Below are positions 53,445 through 62,831 of a stretch of DNA of 64,000 nt, piece by piece; the first letter of the stretch is position 1; the number at the start of each line of letters is the position of its first letter. This DNA comes from Pseudomonas sp. GM18 (GTDB lineage Bacteria > Pseudomonadota > Gammaproteobacteria > Pseudomonadales > Pseudomonadaceae). Under the pieces are notes generated by a model. The model did not search any database. It was not told the DNA's origin and was given only the letters and a program-made list of their open reading frames with translations. A program made the position numbers and the translations under genes. The stretch lies in assembly GCF_000282195.1 (NCBI RefSeq), contig NZ_AKJT01000093.1:1-64000 (forward strand), in the 5' to 3' direction.

Positions 53445-54746
53445 GTGGAAGCACATCTGTTGGAATGGCTGAACCTGAGCGTGCGCTGGGTTCACATGAT
53501 CACTGGCGTGGCCTGGATCGGCGCGTCGTTCTATTTCGTCTGGCTGGAAAACAACCTCAATCGGGTCAACCCGAAAAACGGGCTGGCGGGCGATTTGTGG
53601 GCGATCCATGGCGGCGGTATCTACCACCTGGAAAAATACAAACTGGCTCCACCGACCATGCCGGACAACCTGCACTGGTTCAAATGGGAAGCCTATTTCA
53701 CCTGGCTGTCGGGGATCGCGCTGCTGTGCGTGGTGTTCTACTCCAACCCGACGCTTTACCTGCTGGCTCCGGGCAGCACCCTGAGCGGCCCAGAAGGCGT
53801 GGCCATCGGCCTCGGCTCGTTGTTCATCGGCTGGTTCATCTACTCCTTCCTCTGCGACTCGGCCCTGGGCAAGCGCCCTGCCCTGCTCGGTTTTATTCTG
53901 TTCGTACTGATCATCGGCGCCGCCTACGGCTTCAGCAAAGTGTTCAGCGGTCGTGGTGCGTACCTGCACGTCGGCGCGATCATCGGCACCATCATGGTCG
54001 GCAACGTGTTCCGCATCATCATGCCGGCCCAGCGCGCCCTGGTGGCGGCGATCGCCGAGAACCGCACACCCGATCCGGCGCTGCCGGCCAAAGGTTTGCT
54101 GCGTTCGCGACACAACAACTACTTCACCTTGCCGGTGCTGTTCATCATGATCAGCAACCACTTCCCGAGCACCTACGGCAGCCAGTACAACTGGCTGATC
54201 CTGGCCGGGATTGCGGTGCTGGCGGTGTTGGTGCGTCACTACTTCAACACCCGTCACGACAGCCACAAGTTCGCCTGGACCCTGCCGGTTGCGGCGGTCG
54301 GCATGATTTGCCTGGCGTACGTGACCGGTCCGGCGCCGATGTCCAGCGCGCCTGAAGTAGCCAAGGCACCAGGGACCATCGAGTACCAGCCGCTGCCGGA
54401 AACCGCCCTGGGTGGTGGTGCCAAACCTGAAGCGGCGAAACCGGATGCGCCTGCCGCCGCACCGGCCCAAGCCTCGAATCAGGGCCCGACGTTCGACAAG
54501 GTTCACAGCGTCATTCAGGAACGTTGCGCGGTCTGTCACTCGGCCAAACCCACCAGCCCGCTGTTCAGTGCCGCACCGGCCGGCGTGATGTTCGACACGC
54601 CAGAACAGATCCACCAAAACGCCGCTCGCATCCAGGCTCAAGCCGTCACCAGCCAGATCATGCCACTGGGCAACATCACCCAGATGACCCAGCAGGAACG
54701 TGATCTGATCGGCGCGTGGATTGTTCAGGGAGCCCAAACCAAATAA
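53445..54746 (+). CDS. puuD: Urate oxidase, PuuD type (membrane-bound, cytochrome c)
   Basis: 433 residues from GTG 53445 (GAGAGG upstream). N-terminal 290 residues with about eight membrane segments (WVHMITGVAWIGASFYFVWLENNL) form the PuuD urate-oxidising domain; the C-terminal domain has the haem site RCAVCHS near residue 360, after a Pro/Ala-rich linker. It replaces soluble uricase and hands electrons to the respiratory chain. Confidence 0.95.
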   Translation: MEAHLLEWLNLSVRWVHMITGVAWIGASFYFVWLENNLNRVNPKNGLAGDLWAIHGGGIYHLEKYKLAPPTMPDNLHWFKWEAYFTWLSGIALLCVVFYSNPTLYLLAPGSTLSGPEGVAIGLGSLFIGWFIYSFLCDSALGKRPALLGFILFVLIIGAAYGFSKVFSGRGAYLHVGAIIGTIMVGNVFRIIMPAQRALVAAIAENRTPDPALPAKGLLRSRHNNYFTLPVLFIMISNHFPSTYGSQYNWLILAGIAVLAVLVRHYFNTRHDSHKFAWTLPVAAVGMICLAYVTGPAPMSSAPEVAKAPGTIEYQPLPETALGGGAKPEAAKPDAPAAAPAQASNQGPTFDKVHSVIQERCAVCHSAKPTSPLFSAAPAGVMFDTPEQIHQNAARIQAQAVTSQIMPLGNITQMTQQERDLIGAWIVQGAQTK

Positions 54747-54751
54747 GCAAT

Positions 54752-54780
54752 ACAAAAGCCTGTGACAAACGGGCTTTTGT
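54752..54780. terminator. Terminator of puuD
   Basis: CAAAAGCC-TGTGACAAAC-GGGCTTTTG, just before a family 2 palindrome. Confidence 0.7.
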
Positions 54781-54806
54781 GGCGAGGGAGCTTGCTCCCT
54801 CGCCAC
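54779..54806. repeat. Dispersed palindromic repeat, family 2
   Basis: GTGGCGAGGGAGC-TT-GCTCCCTCGCCAC, between puuD and the NCS2 permease gene. Confidence 0.85.
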
Positions 54807-54857
54807 AGGTCACCCTGATACAAAAATCACAAGAATAAAAAAGATCCGAGGTGTTGC

Positions 54858-56216
54858 ATGTCCGAGCTATCCGAAGCGCGCATCCCCGACGCACCCGCCA
54901 TTCAACGTTTACCCCTTGTGCAACTGATCCTGGTTGGTCTGCAACACGTTCTGCTGATGTACGGCGGCGCCATTGCAGTGCCGCTGATCATCGGGCAGGC
55001 CGCGGGCCTGAGCCGTGAAGAAATCGCCTTCCTGATCAACGCCGACCTGCTGGTGGCCGGCATCGCCACCATCGTCCAGTCGCTGGGCATCGGCCCGATG
55101 GGCATTCGCATGCCGGTGATGATGGGCGCCAGTTTCGCCGCGGTCGGCAGCATGGTGGCCATGGCCGGGATGCCCGGCATCGGCCTGCAAGGGATTTTCG
55201 GTGCGACCATCGCCGCCGGTTTCTTCGGCATGCTCATCGCCCCCTTCATGTCCAAAGTCGTGCGCTTCTTCCCGCCGCTGGTGACCGGCACCGTCATCAC
55301 CTCGATCGGTTTGTCGCTGTTCCCCGTGGCCGTGAACTGGGCCGGTGGCGGTGCTGGCGCGGCTCAATTCGGTTCGCCTGTTTATCTGGCCGTTGCCGCA
55401 CTGGTGCTGGCCACCATTCTGTTGGTCCATCGCTTCATGCGCGGATTCTGGGTCAACATCTCGGTGCTGATCGGCATGTGCCTGGGTTACGCAATTTGCG
55501 GCGTGATCGGCATGGTCGACCTCAGCGGCATGGACCAGGCGCCGTGGCTGCAGATCGTCACCCCGTTGCATTTCGGCATGCCGAAATTCGAACTCGCACC
55601 GATTCTGTCCATGTGCCTGGTGGTGGTGATCATCTTCGTCGAGTCCACCGGGATGTTCCTGGCGCTGGGCAAAATCACCGGCCAGGACGTCACGCCACGG
55701 ATGCTGCGTCGCGGCTTGCTGTGCGATGCCGGCGCTTCGTTTTTCGCCGGTTTCTTCAACACTTTCACCCACTCCTCATTCGCCCAGAACATCGGCCTGG
55801 TGCAGATGACTGGCGTACGCTGCCGGTCGGTGACTATCGTCGCCGGCGGTTTGCTGATCGTGCTGAGCCTGCTGCCGAAAGCCGCGTTCCTGGTGGCGTC
55901 GATTCCTCCGGCGGTACTGGGCGGCGCGGCGATTGCGATGTTCGGTATGGTTGCCGCCACCGGGATCAAGATTCTTCAGGAAGCCGACATCGGTGACCGG
56001 CGCAACCAGTTGCTGGTGGCGGTGAGCATCGGCATGGGGCTGATCCCGGTGGTGCGTCCGGAGTTTTTCGCGCACCTGCCGATGTGGATGAGCCCGATCA
56101 CCCACAGCGGCATCGCCATGGCCACGCTTAGCGCCCTGGCGTTGAACCTGTTGTTCAACATTCTCGGCGGTCACGAACGCGCAGCCGTCAACGACTGCCA
56201 CGCCCACCCGCACTGA
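54858..56216 (+). CDS. NCS2 urate/xanthine permease
   Basis: 452 residues. NCS2 family: LVQLILVGLQHVLLMYGGAIAVPLIIG at the start, the FVESTGMFLALGKITG motif, SFAQNIGLVQMTGVRCRSV and the C-terminal helices. The position after puuD and the uric-acid/xanthine branch pattern suggest urate or xanthine uptake. Start ATG 54858. Confidence 0.9.
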   Translation: MSELSEARIPDAPAIQRLPLVQLILVGLQHVLLMYGGAIAVPLIIGQAAGLSREEIAFLINADLLVAGIATIVQSLGIGPMGIRMPVMMGASFAAVGSMVAMAGMPGIGLQGIFGATIAAGFFGMLIAPFMSKVVRFFPPLVTGTVITSIGLSLFPVAVNWAGGGAGAAQFGSPVYLAVAALVLATILLVHRFMRGFWVNISVLIGMCLGYAICGVIGMVDLSGMDQAPWLQIVTPLHFGMPKFELAPILSMCLVVVIIFVESTGMFLALGKITGQDVTPRMLRRGLLCDAGASFFAGFFNTFTHSSFAQNIGLVQMTGVRCRSVTIVAGGLLIVLSLLPKAAFLVASIPPAVLGGAAIAMFGMVAATGIKILQEADIGDRRNQLLVAVSIGMGLIPVVRPEFFAHLPMWMSPITHSGIAMATLSALALNLLFNILGGHERAAVNDCHAHPH

Positions 56217-56729
56217 CCCAGTAAAAGCACAAAACCTTGTGGGAGCAAGCCAGCTCCCACAAGGGCGGCTGCCTGCGCCTCAAACAATAAAAACAAGAGG
56301 GAGCAACAGATGATTCGTACCCCGACAAACCTGTCGTTCAGCGACGCTGGGCTGACCGCCCATAACTGTGCCCCATACCTGTCGCCGGTGCTCTGTTGCG
56401 GGGCACTTGAGACCTGGCCAAGGAGTCAGTATTCTCCGCGGCCGCCCGAATCCGATCTAAAAAAAAGCCCGGATTTAATTCCTGACCAGAAAGCCAACTT
56501 ATCCCGGCTCTGGGCAGTACCAAGGCACTCAAAAATGACGCTCGATCGACTGTTTTCGAACAGCCGAACGGGCGTTTTTTGGCTTTTTGAAAGCCTTGGC
56601 TCAGCTCTTGCTAACAGCACCAAAGCTGACCGCATGGATGATTTTTTACAGCAGCAAGAAAAGGCGCCACACCAGAGCGCTGACCTTAGAAAAATAACGT
56701 GGAACCACCTACTTTTTGGGAGCAACCGA
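56217..56729. other. Long leader before the Tsx-like gene
   Basis: 513 bases with a family 2 palindrome (56235-56264) and a GAGGGAGC-like ribosome site followed by ATG 56310, in frame with the channel gene. The encoded stretch is not protein-like; I regard it as leader sequence, but a promoter and regulatory leader are likely. Confidence 0.45.
56235..56264. repeat. Dispersed palindromic repeat, family 2 variant
   Basis: CCTTGTGGGAGC-AAGCCA-GCTCCCACAAGG. Confidence 0.8.
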
Positions 56730-57515
56730 ATGAAACGTACGTGCACCAGCCTGATGCTCGCGGGATCCTTGCTGGCCGGGGGCCAGGCCATGGCCGGCGA
56801 CTTGCTGCAATGGCAGAACAACAGCCTGACCTACCTCTATGGCAAGGACTTCCAGGTCAACCCGCGCATTCAGCAAACCGTCACTTTCGAGCACGCCGAT
56901 GCCTGGAAATACGGCGACAACTTCGTGTTCGTCGACAAGATTTTCTACAACGGCAAGGACGACCCCGGCGTCGGTTCGAACACCTACTACGGCGAAATCA
57001 GCCCACGCTTGTCGTTTGGCAAGATCTTCGACCAGAAACTGGAGTTCGGCCCGGTCAAGGACGTACTGCTGGCGATGACGTACGAGTTTGGTGAAGGCGA
57101 TACCGAGTCCTACCTGATCGGTCCGGGCTTCGACCTGGCGATTCCCGGGTTCGACTACTTCCAGCTGAACTTCTACCAGCGTCACACCGAAGGCAGCCGC
57201 CCTGGTGACAACGTCTGGCAGATCACCCCGGTCTGGTCCTACACCATTCCCGTGGGCGATTCGAACATCCTGATCGATGGTTTCATGGACTGGGTGGTCG
57301 ACAACGACCAGAACAGCAAAGGCACCTACCACGCCAACCTGCACTTCAACCCACAAATCAAATATGACTTGGGTAAAGCGTTGAACATTGGCGAGAAGCA
57401 GTTGTATGTGGGTGTCGAGTACGACTATTGGTCGGACAAGTACGGGATCAAGGACAGCCAGTACTTCAAGACCGATCAGAGCAACACGAGCTTCCTGGTG
57501 AAGTTCCACTTCTGA
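56730..57515 (+). CDS. Tsx-like nucleoside-specific channel
   Basis: 261 residues from ATG 56730 (GGGAGCAAC upstream). Signal peptide MKRTCTSLMLAGSLLAGGQAMA, then outer-membrane beta-strands (DLLQWQNNSLTYLYGKDFQVN, YGEISPRLSFGK) and a terminal Phe (KFHF), a mark of outer-membrane barrels. It admits nucleosides and perhaps urate precursors for this locus. Confidence 0.88.
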   Translation: MKRTCTSLMLAGSLLAGGQAMAGDLLQWQNNSLTYLYGKDFQVNPRIQQTVTFEHADAWKYGDNFVFVDKIFYNGKDDPGVGSNTYYGEISPRLSFGKIFDQKLEFGPVKDVLLAMTYEFGEGDTESYLIGPGFDLAIPGFDYFQLNFYQRHTEGSRPGDNVWQITPVWSYTIPVGDSNILIDGFMDWVVDNDQNSKGTYHANLHFNPQIKYDLGKALNIGEKQLYVGVEYDYWSDKYGIKDSQYFKTDQSNTSFLVKFHF

Positions 57516-57524
57516 TTTAAAGTC

Positions 57525-57599
57525 AAAAGATCGCAGGCTTCGCCAGCGCCTACGGACGTGCGCATCCGGGGTAGGAGCTGCCGCAGGCTGCGATCTTTT
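57525..57599. terminator. Stem-loop terminator between convergent genes
   Basis: AAAAGATCGCAGGCTTCGCC pairs with the matching arm ending CTGCGATCTTTT, both flanked by A/T runs. Confidence 0.65.
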
Positions 57600-57602
57600 A
57601 CT

Positions 57603-58757
57603 TTATGGCAACCCCAGAAACCGACACAATTCATCGCGCTTGGCCAACGCATCGCGCCGTCCCAGGTCAATCAATTCGCTGCAATACCCCGCCTCGAACA
57701 GCAGATAACTCAGCACCCCCGCCCCACTGGTCTTGGTCGCCCCCGGCCCGCGTAAAAACAGGCGTAAGGCCGCCGGCAATTCCTGGCGATGCCGCGCCGC
57801 AATTTCATCGATCGGCTGACTCGGCGAAATCACCAACACCTCCACCGGCGCCGCCCCCAATGCACGACTCGACGCGCCGTCGGGCAGCAGATGGCTGAAC
57901 TGGTTCAGACGCTGCAACAACTCGATGTCACTTTCCAGGCTGTCAATGAACGTACTGTTGAGCATGTGCCCGCCGATTTGCGCCAGGGTCGGCTGCTGAC
58001 CGGTGTAGGCACGTTGTAGCGGTTGTTGCGGATCGAACCCGCGCGGGTTGCCACTGACGCCCACCACCAGCACGCGACTGGCGCCCAGGTGCAACGCCGG
58101 GCTGATCGGCGCTGACTGACGCACCGCGCCATCGCCAAAATATTCTTCGCCGATTTTTACCGGCGCGAACAACAATGGAATTGCGGAACTGGCCAGCAGA
58201 TGGTCGACGCTCAGCTGGGTCGGTACGCCGATCCGCCGATGGCGCAACCAGGATTCGATGGTGCCGCCGCCCTGATAAAACGTGACCGCCTGACCGGACT
58301 CATAGCCGAACGCCGTAACCGCTACGGCCTGCAATTGCTTTTGCGCAATCGCTTCGGCAATCCCGGGCATGTGCAGTTTGTGATTGAGCAAACGGCGTAG
58401 CGGCGAACTGTTGAGCAGGGCCACCGGCACCGGCGAGCCAATGCCCATCAGGTTGTGACTGATAAAACGGGTGGCCTGATGGATCACCCCCGGCCAGTCG
58501 CTACGCAACACCAGATGGCTGCGAAAACCTTGCCAGAAGGCCGTCAGACGCTCAATCGCGCCACGAAAATCCATCGCCCCACTGGCCAGGCTGACCGCAT
58601 TGATCGCACCGGCCGAGGTGCCGACGATCACCGGAAACGGGTTCGCCGCCCCCATCGGCAGCAGCTCGGCAATCGCCGCCAGCACGCCTACTTGATAGGC
58701 CGCGCGAGCCCCACCTCCGGAAAGAATCAACCCTGTAACCGGTTCAGCAGGACTCAT
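57603..58757 (-). CDS. Patatin-like phospholipase
   Basis: 384 residues from ATG 58757. GLILSGGGARAAYQVG (oxyanion), GTSAGAINA (nucleophile Ser) and FGDGAVRQSAPISPAL (catalytic Asp) are the patatin motifs. No signal peptide, so cytoplasmic or membrane-associated; it hydrolyses acyl esters of lipids. Confidence 0.92.
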   Translation of the reverse strand: MSPAEPVTGLILSGGGARAAYQVGVLAAIAELLPMGAANPFPVIVGTSAGAINAVSLASGAMDFRGAIERLTAFWQGFRSHLVLRSDWPGVIHQATRFISHNLMGIGSPVPVALLNSSPLRRLLNHKLHMPGIAEAIAQKQLQAVAVTAFGYESGQAVTFYQGGGTIESWLRHRRIGVPTQLSVDHLLASSAIPLLFAPVKIGEEYFGDGAVRQSAPISPALHLGASRVLVVGVSGNPRGFDPQQPLQRAYTGQQPTLAQIGGHMLNSTFIDSLESDIELLQRLNQFSHLLPDGASSRALGAAPVEVLVISPSQPIDEIAARHRQELPAALRLFLRGPGATKTSGAGVLSYLLFEAGYCSELIDLGRRDALAKRDELCRFLGLP

Positions 58758-58792
58758 CGCAACACTCCATGGTGCTTAAAGGGATCGGTGAC

Positions 58793-59725
58793 TCAACCGC
58801 GTTTGGCGTACAGCTTCGGCTCACCCGGTGGGCGGCTCTTGAAGCGGCGATGCGCCCAAAGGTATTGCTCCGGACATTCGCGCAACGCACCTTCCACCCA
58901 TTGGTTGATCCGAATGCAATCGGCCTCTTCCGTCTCGCCGGGAAAGCCTTCGAGTGGGGCATGAATCACCAGTCGGTAACCGCTGCCGTCAGCCAGGCGC
59001 TCCTGGGTGAACGGCACCACCAGCGCCTTGCCCAGCCTTGCGAATTTGCTGGTGGCGGTGACAGTCGCCGCCTGAATCCCGAACAGCGGCACGAAGATAC
59101 TTTGCTTGGCGCCGTAGTCCTGATCCGGTGCGTACCAGATCGCTCTCCCTGCCCGTAGCAGTTTGAGCATGCCGCGCACGTCGTCGCGCTCTACCGCCAG
59201 CGAGTCGAGGTTGTGTCGCTCGCGGCCACGGCGCTGGATGAAGTCGAACAGCGGATTCTTGTGTTCGCGGTACATGCCATCGATGGTGTGCTGTTGACCG
59301 AGCAACGCCGCGCCGATCTCCAGCGTGGTGAAATGCACGGCCATCAGAATCACGCCCTTGCCGTCCGCCTGGGCCTGTTTCAAATGCTCCAGGCCTTCGA
59401 CATGGGCCAGTTTCGCCAGACGCTTGCGCGACCACCACCAGCTCATGGCCATCTCGAAGAAGGCGATGCCGGTGGACGCGAAGTTTTGCTTGAGCAGGCG
59501 TTTGCGCTCGGCAGCGGATTTTTCAGGGAAACACAGCTCAAGATTGCGCTTGGCAATGCGCCGTCGGTCGCCGGCCACCCGGTACATCAATGCACCCAGG
59601 GCGCGACCGATCGCCAGTAACGCCGGATACGGCAACTGCACAATCAGCCACAACAGCCCCAGGCCACACCACAGCGGCCAGAAACGCGGAGAAAGAAATG
59701 CTGTTCGAAATCGCGGGCGTTCCAT
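58793..59725 (-). CDS. Lipid A lauroyl/myristoyl acyltransferase (LpxL/HtrB type)
   Basis: 310 residues from ATG 59725. An N-terminal membrane anchor (FWPLWCGLGLLWLIVQLPYP) precedes the acyltransferase H-X4-E motif in MAVHFTTLEIG, then GMYREHKNPLFDFI and WYAPDQDYG. It adds a secondary acyl chain to Kdo2-lipid IVA. The longer open frame to 60271 is not supported. Divergent from minC. Confidence 0.92.
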   Translation of the reverse strand: MERPRFRTAFLSPRFWPLWCGLGLLWLIVQLPYPALLAIGRALGALMYRVAGDRRRIAKRNLELCFPEKSAAERKRLLKQNFASTGIAFFEMAMSWWWSRKRLAKLAHVEGLEHLKQAQADGKGVILMAVHFTTLEIGAALLGQQHTIDGMYREHKNPLFDFIQRRGRERHNLDSLAVERDDVRGMLKLLRAGRAIWYAPDQDYGAKQSIFVPLFGIQAATVTATSKFARLGKALVVPFTQERLADGSGYRLVIHAPLEGFPGETEEADCIRINQWVEGALRECPEQYLWAHRRFKSRPPGEPKLYAKRG

Positions 59726-59843
59726 TAAAGGTTCCGGAAAGTTAATGGCCGCGCATTCTACATCGTTCGACCCGGCTTGCGGCCTGCGGGCGTTCTCGTT
59801 ATAAGTCTCGGCACTTTTAGTGACAAGCCGTTGTATGCCGACC

Positions 59844-60581
59844 ATGAGCCAAACCGAACCGCTAGACCAAGATCCCGTGTTCCAGTTGAAGGGCAGCATG
59901 CTTGCCATTACGGTGCTGGAACTGGCCCGTAACGACCTCGAGAACCTTGATCGGCAACTGGCCGCCAAGGTCGCCCAGGCGCCCAACTTCTTTAGTAATG
60001 CGCCGCTGGTACTGGCCCTGGACAAACTCCCGGCCAGCGAAGGCTCGGTCGACCTGCCGGGATTGATGCGCATCTGCCGCCAGCATGGCCTGCGCACCCT
60101 GGCGATCCGTGCCAGCCGCATCGAAGACATCGCAGCGGCCATTGCGGTCGATCTGCCAGTGCTGCCGCCGTCTGGCGCGCGGGAACGCCCGCTCGACCCG
60201 CTCGAAGGCGTCGTAGCGAAAAAACCGGAAAAACCGCCGGAGCCGACCATCAAACCAACGAAAATCATCACGTCGCCCGTACGTGGTGGCCAGCAGATTT
60301 ATGCCCAGGGCAGCGATCTGGTGGTGATTTCGTCGGTCAGCCCGGGGGCGGAACTTCTCGCCGACGGGAACATCCATGTATACGGCGCGATGCGCGGTCG
60401 TGTGTTGGCCGGCGTCAAAGGCGACACGAAAGCCAGGATTTTCTGTCAGCAAATGACCGCTGAACTGGTCTCCATCGCCGGTCACTACAAGGTTTCCGAG
60501 GACCTGCGTCGCGATCCATTGTGGGGCGCAGGCGTACAAGTCAGCCTGTCGGGTGACGTGTTGAACATCATTCGGCTTTAA
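59844..60581 (+). CDS. minC: Septum site-determining protein MinC
   Basis: 245 residues from ATG 59844. The N-terminal domain (FQLKGSMLAITVLELARNDLENLD) interacts with FtsZ and the C-terminal beta-helix (GSDLVVISSVSPGAELLADGNIHVYGAMRGRVLAGV) binds MinD. It blocks FtsZ ring formation near the poles. About 200 bases before minD. Confidence 0.95.
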   Translation: MSQTEPLDQDPVFQLKGSMLAITVLELARNDLENLDRQLAAKVAQAPNFFSNAPLVLALDKLPASEGSVDLPGLMRICRQHGLRTLAIRASRIEDIAAAIAVDLPVLPPSGARERPLDPLEGVVAKKPEKPPEPTIKPTKIITSPVRGGQQIYAQGSDLVVISSVSPGAELLADGNIHVYGAMRGRVLAGVKGDTKARIFCQQMTAELVSIAGHYKVSEDLRRDPLWGAGVQVSLSGDVLNIIRL

Positions 60582-60782
60582 CGGATACTGCCGCATTTTC
60601 CAAGCATCTCTAAAACGTAGCGAAAACGGCTCAAACGAAGTAGGAAAAAGGCTAAAAGCAGTGTTTACCGGGGGTAAATACCGCTCAGAACCGGATTCCA
60701 GCCAAGGCTGTCCGACTGCAGTAGTTTTTCAAGAGATGTTTTTCAGGGGCTAAACGTCCTTTTTCCTTAGGGGTAAAACACC

Positions 60783-61595
60783 TTGGCCAAGATTCTCGTG
60801 GTTACATCCGGCAAGGGTGGTGTGGGTAAGACCACCACCAGCGCCGCTATCGGTACCGGCCTCGCTCTGCGTGGTCACAAAACAGTTATCGTCGATTTCG
60901 ACGTCGGTTTGCGTAACCTCGACCTGATCATGGGTTGCGAGCGCCGCGTGGTGTATGACTTCGTCAACGTGGTGAACGGCGAAGCCAACCTGCAACAGGC
61001 CCTGATCAAAGACAAGCGCCTGGAAAACCTCTACGTGCTGGCCGCCAGTCAGACCCGCGATAAAGACGCGCTGACCCAGGAAGGCGTAGAAAAAGTCCTG
61101 ATGCAGTTGAAAGAAGACTTCGAATTCGTGGTCTGCGACTCGCCGGCCGGTATCGAGAAAGGTGCCCACCTGGCCATGTACTTCGCTGATGAGGCGATTG
61201 TCGTGACCAACCCGGAAGTCTCCTCCGTACGTGACTCGGACCGCATGCTGGGCCTGTTGGCCAGCAAGTCCCGTCGCGCCGAAAACGGCGAAGACCCGAT
61301 CAAGGAACACCTGTTGCTGACCCGCTACAACCCTACTCGCGTCGTCAACGGCGAAATGCTCGGCGTCGAAGACGTCAAGGAAATCCTCGCGGTGACCCTG
61401 CTGGGCGTGATTCCAGAATCGCAAGCCGTCCTCAAGGCCTCCAACCAGGGCGTGCCGGTGATTCTCGACGACCAGAGCGACGCCGGCCAGGCGTACAGCG
61501 ATGCGGTCGATCGTCTGTTGGGCAAGACCGTGGACCATCGTTTCCTCGATGTCGAGAAGAAGGGATTCTTCGAGCGACTTTTTGGAGGTAGGTAA
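60783..61595 (+). CDS. minD: Septum site-determining ATPase MinD
   Basis: 270 residues from TTG 60783 with AGGGG upstream. Deviant Walker A KGGVGKTTT near the N-terminus, VIVDFDVGLRNLDLIMG and the C-terminal amphipathic membrane helix (KKGFFERLFGG). It recruits MinC to the membrane. Its stop TAA overlaps minE by one base. Confidence 0.97.
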   Translation: MAKILVVTSGKGGVGKTTTSAAIGTGLALRGHKTVIVDFDVGLRNLDLIMGCERRVVYDFVNVVNGEANLQQALIKDKRLENLYVLAASQTRDKDALTQEGVEKVLMQLKEDFEFVVCDSPAGIEKGAHLAMYFADEAIVVTNPEVSSVRDSDRMLGLLASKSRRAENGEDPIKEHLLLTRYNPTRVVNGEMLGVEDVKEILAVTLLGVIPESQAVLKASNQGVPVILDDQSDAGQAYSDAVDRLLGKTVDHRFLDVEKKGFFERLFGGR

Positions 61596-61849
61596 TGAAC
61601 CTTTTTGACTTCTTTCGTGCCAACAAAAAGCCCAGTACCGCCTCGGTAGCGAAAGAGCGTCTACAGATCATCGTGGCGCATGAACGCGGCCAACGCAGTA
61701 CGCCGGACTACTTGCCAGCCTTGCAGAAGGAACTGGTGGAAGTGATCCGCAAGTACGTCAATATCGGGTCCGATGACGTGCATGTCGCTCTGGAAAACCA
61801 GGGCAGCTGCTCGATTCTGGAACTCAATATCACCCTGCCAGATCGCTGA
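61595..61849 (+). CDS. minE: Cell division topological specificity factor MinE
   Basis: 84 residues. N-terminal amphipathic helix MNLFDFFRANKKPS, then the MinD-releasing KERLQIIVAHERGQR, and the dimeric beta domain YVNIGSDDVHVALE. It starts at ATG 61595 within the minD stop. Completes the Min oscillator. Confidence 0.97.
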   Translation: MNLFDFFRANKKPSTASVAKERLQIIVAHERGQRSTPDYLPALQKELVEVIRKYVNIGSDDVHVALENQGSCSILELNITLPDR

Positions 61850-61867
61850 GTCGATCCGGCGGGAGCC

Positions 61868-61915
61868 ACGGCGGCTCAGGTCCCTTCCATGACTGGAGGG
61901 GACCTGAGTCGCCGT
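61868..61915. repeat. Long hairpin between minE and the pseudouridine synthase gene
   Basis: ACGGCGGCTCAGGTCCC pairs with GGGACCTGAGTCGCCGT with a single mismatch. No T run, so it is more likely a structural or regulatory hairpin than a terminator. Confidence 0.7.
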
Positions 61916-61940
61916 TGGCGTTTGTTACGAGGCTGTTTTA

Positions 61941-62576
61941 ATGCCGTTGTCCAACATCCGCATCATCCATCAGGACGCCGCCGTACTGGTGGTGGACAAA
62001 CCGACCCTGTTGCTCTCCGTCCCCGGCCGGGCCGATGACAACAAGGACTGCCTGATTACGCGCCTGCAAGAAAACGGCTACCCGGAAGCGCGAATTGTCC
62101 ATCGGCTGGACTGGGAAACCTCCGGCATCATTCTGCTGGCCCGTGACCCCGACACTCATCGCGAACTGTCTCGGCAATTTCACGACCGCGAAACCGAAAA
62201 GGCCTACACCGCCCTGTGCTGGGGACAACCGGAACTGGACAGTGGCAGCATCGACTTGCCTCTGCGCTACGATCCGCCGACCAAGCCACGTCATGTGGTG
62301 GACCACGAATTCGGCAAGCACGCCCTGACCTTCTGGCGTGTACTGGAGCGTTGTGGCGACTGGTGCCGCGTCGAGCTGACCCCCATCACCGGCCGCTCTC
62401 ACCAGTTGCGCGTGCACATGCTTTCCATCGGCCACCCGCTGCTGGGTGACGGGCTCTATGCCCATCCGCAAGCGCTGGCCGCCTGGCCACGCCTGTGCCT
62501 GCACGCGAGCATGCTGAGCTTCACTCATCCGCAAAGCGGCGAACGCCTGCGATTCGAGTGCCCGGCACCGTTCTAA
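61941..62576 (+). CDS. RluA-family pseudouridine synthase
   Basis: 211 residues. Catalytic Asp in ARIVHRLDWETSGIILL, the GRSHQLRVHM motif and GDGLYAH near the end. No S4 domain. Isomerises uridines in rRNA or tRNA (RluA/TruC-like). Begins about 90 bases after minE. Confidence 0.92.
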   Translation: MPLSNIRIIHQDAAVLVVDKPTLLLSVPGRADDNKDCLITRLQENGYPEARIVHRLDWETSGIILLARDPDTHRELSRQFHDRETEKAYTALCWGQPELDSGSIDLPLRYDPPTKPRHVVDHEFGKHALTFWRVLERCGDWCRVELTPITGRSHQLRVHMLSIGHPLLGDGLYAHPQALAAWPRLCLHASMLSFTHPQSGERLRFECPAPF

Positions 62577-62610
62577 CGGTGGCGAACAGGCTTCTGTGTC
62601 TAGGGGGCTG

Positions 62611-62745
62611 TTGTGGCGAGGGAGCTTGCTCCCGTTGGAGTGCGAAGCGCTCCCAAGCCCAGCGACCGTATTCTGTCGGGCACACCGCACGAGCAGGATT
62701 TGCGGCTGCTACGCAGCCGAGCGGGAGCAAGCTCCCTCGCCACAG
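62611..62745. repeat. Dispersed palindromic repeat, family 2 (paired form)
   Basis: TGTGGCGAGGGAGCTTGCTC opens and GAGCAAGCTCCCTCGCCACA closes the element in opposite orientation, enclosing about 95 bases. REPIN-like doublet. Confidence 0.8.
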
Positions 62746-62831
62746 TAACCGCGTTCGACAGCAGCCCTTCACCCGCCGCACTTTGCGCTTTCAATACGTT
62801 AAACTGGCGCCACTGCTGTCTGGAGCTTCTT

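Noticed and set aside
58793..60271. 492-codon frame joining the acyltransferase to sequence antisense to minC
   Set aside because: The first 180 codons are the minC antisense strand; the real start is ATG 59725.
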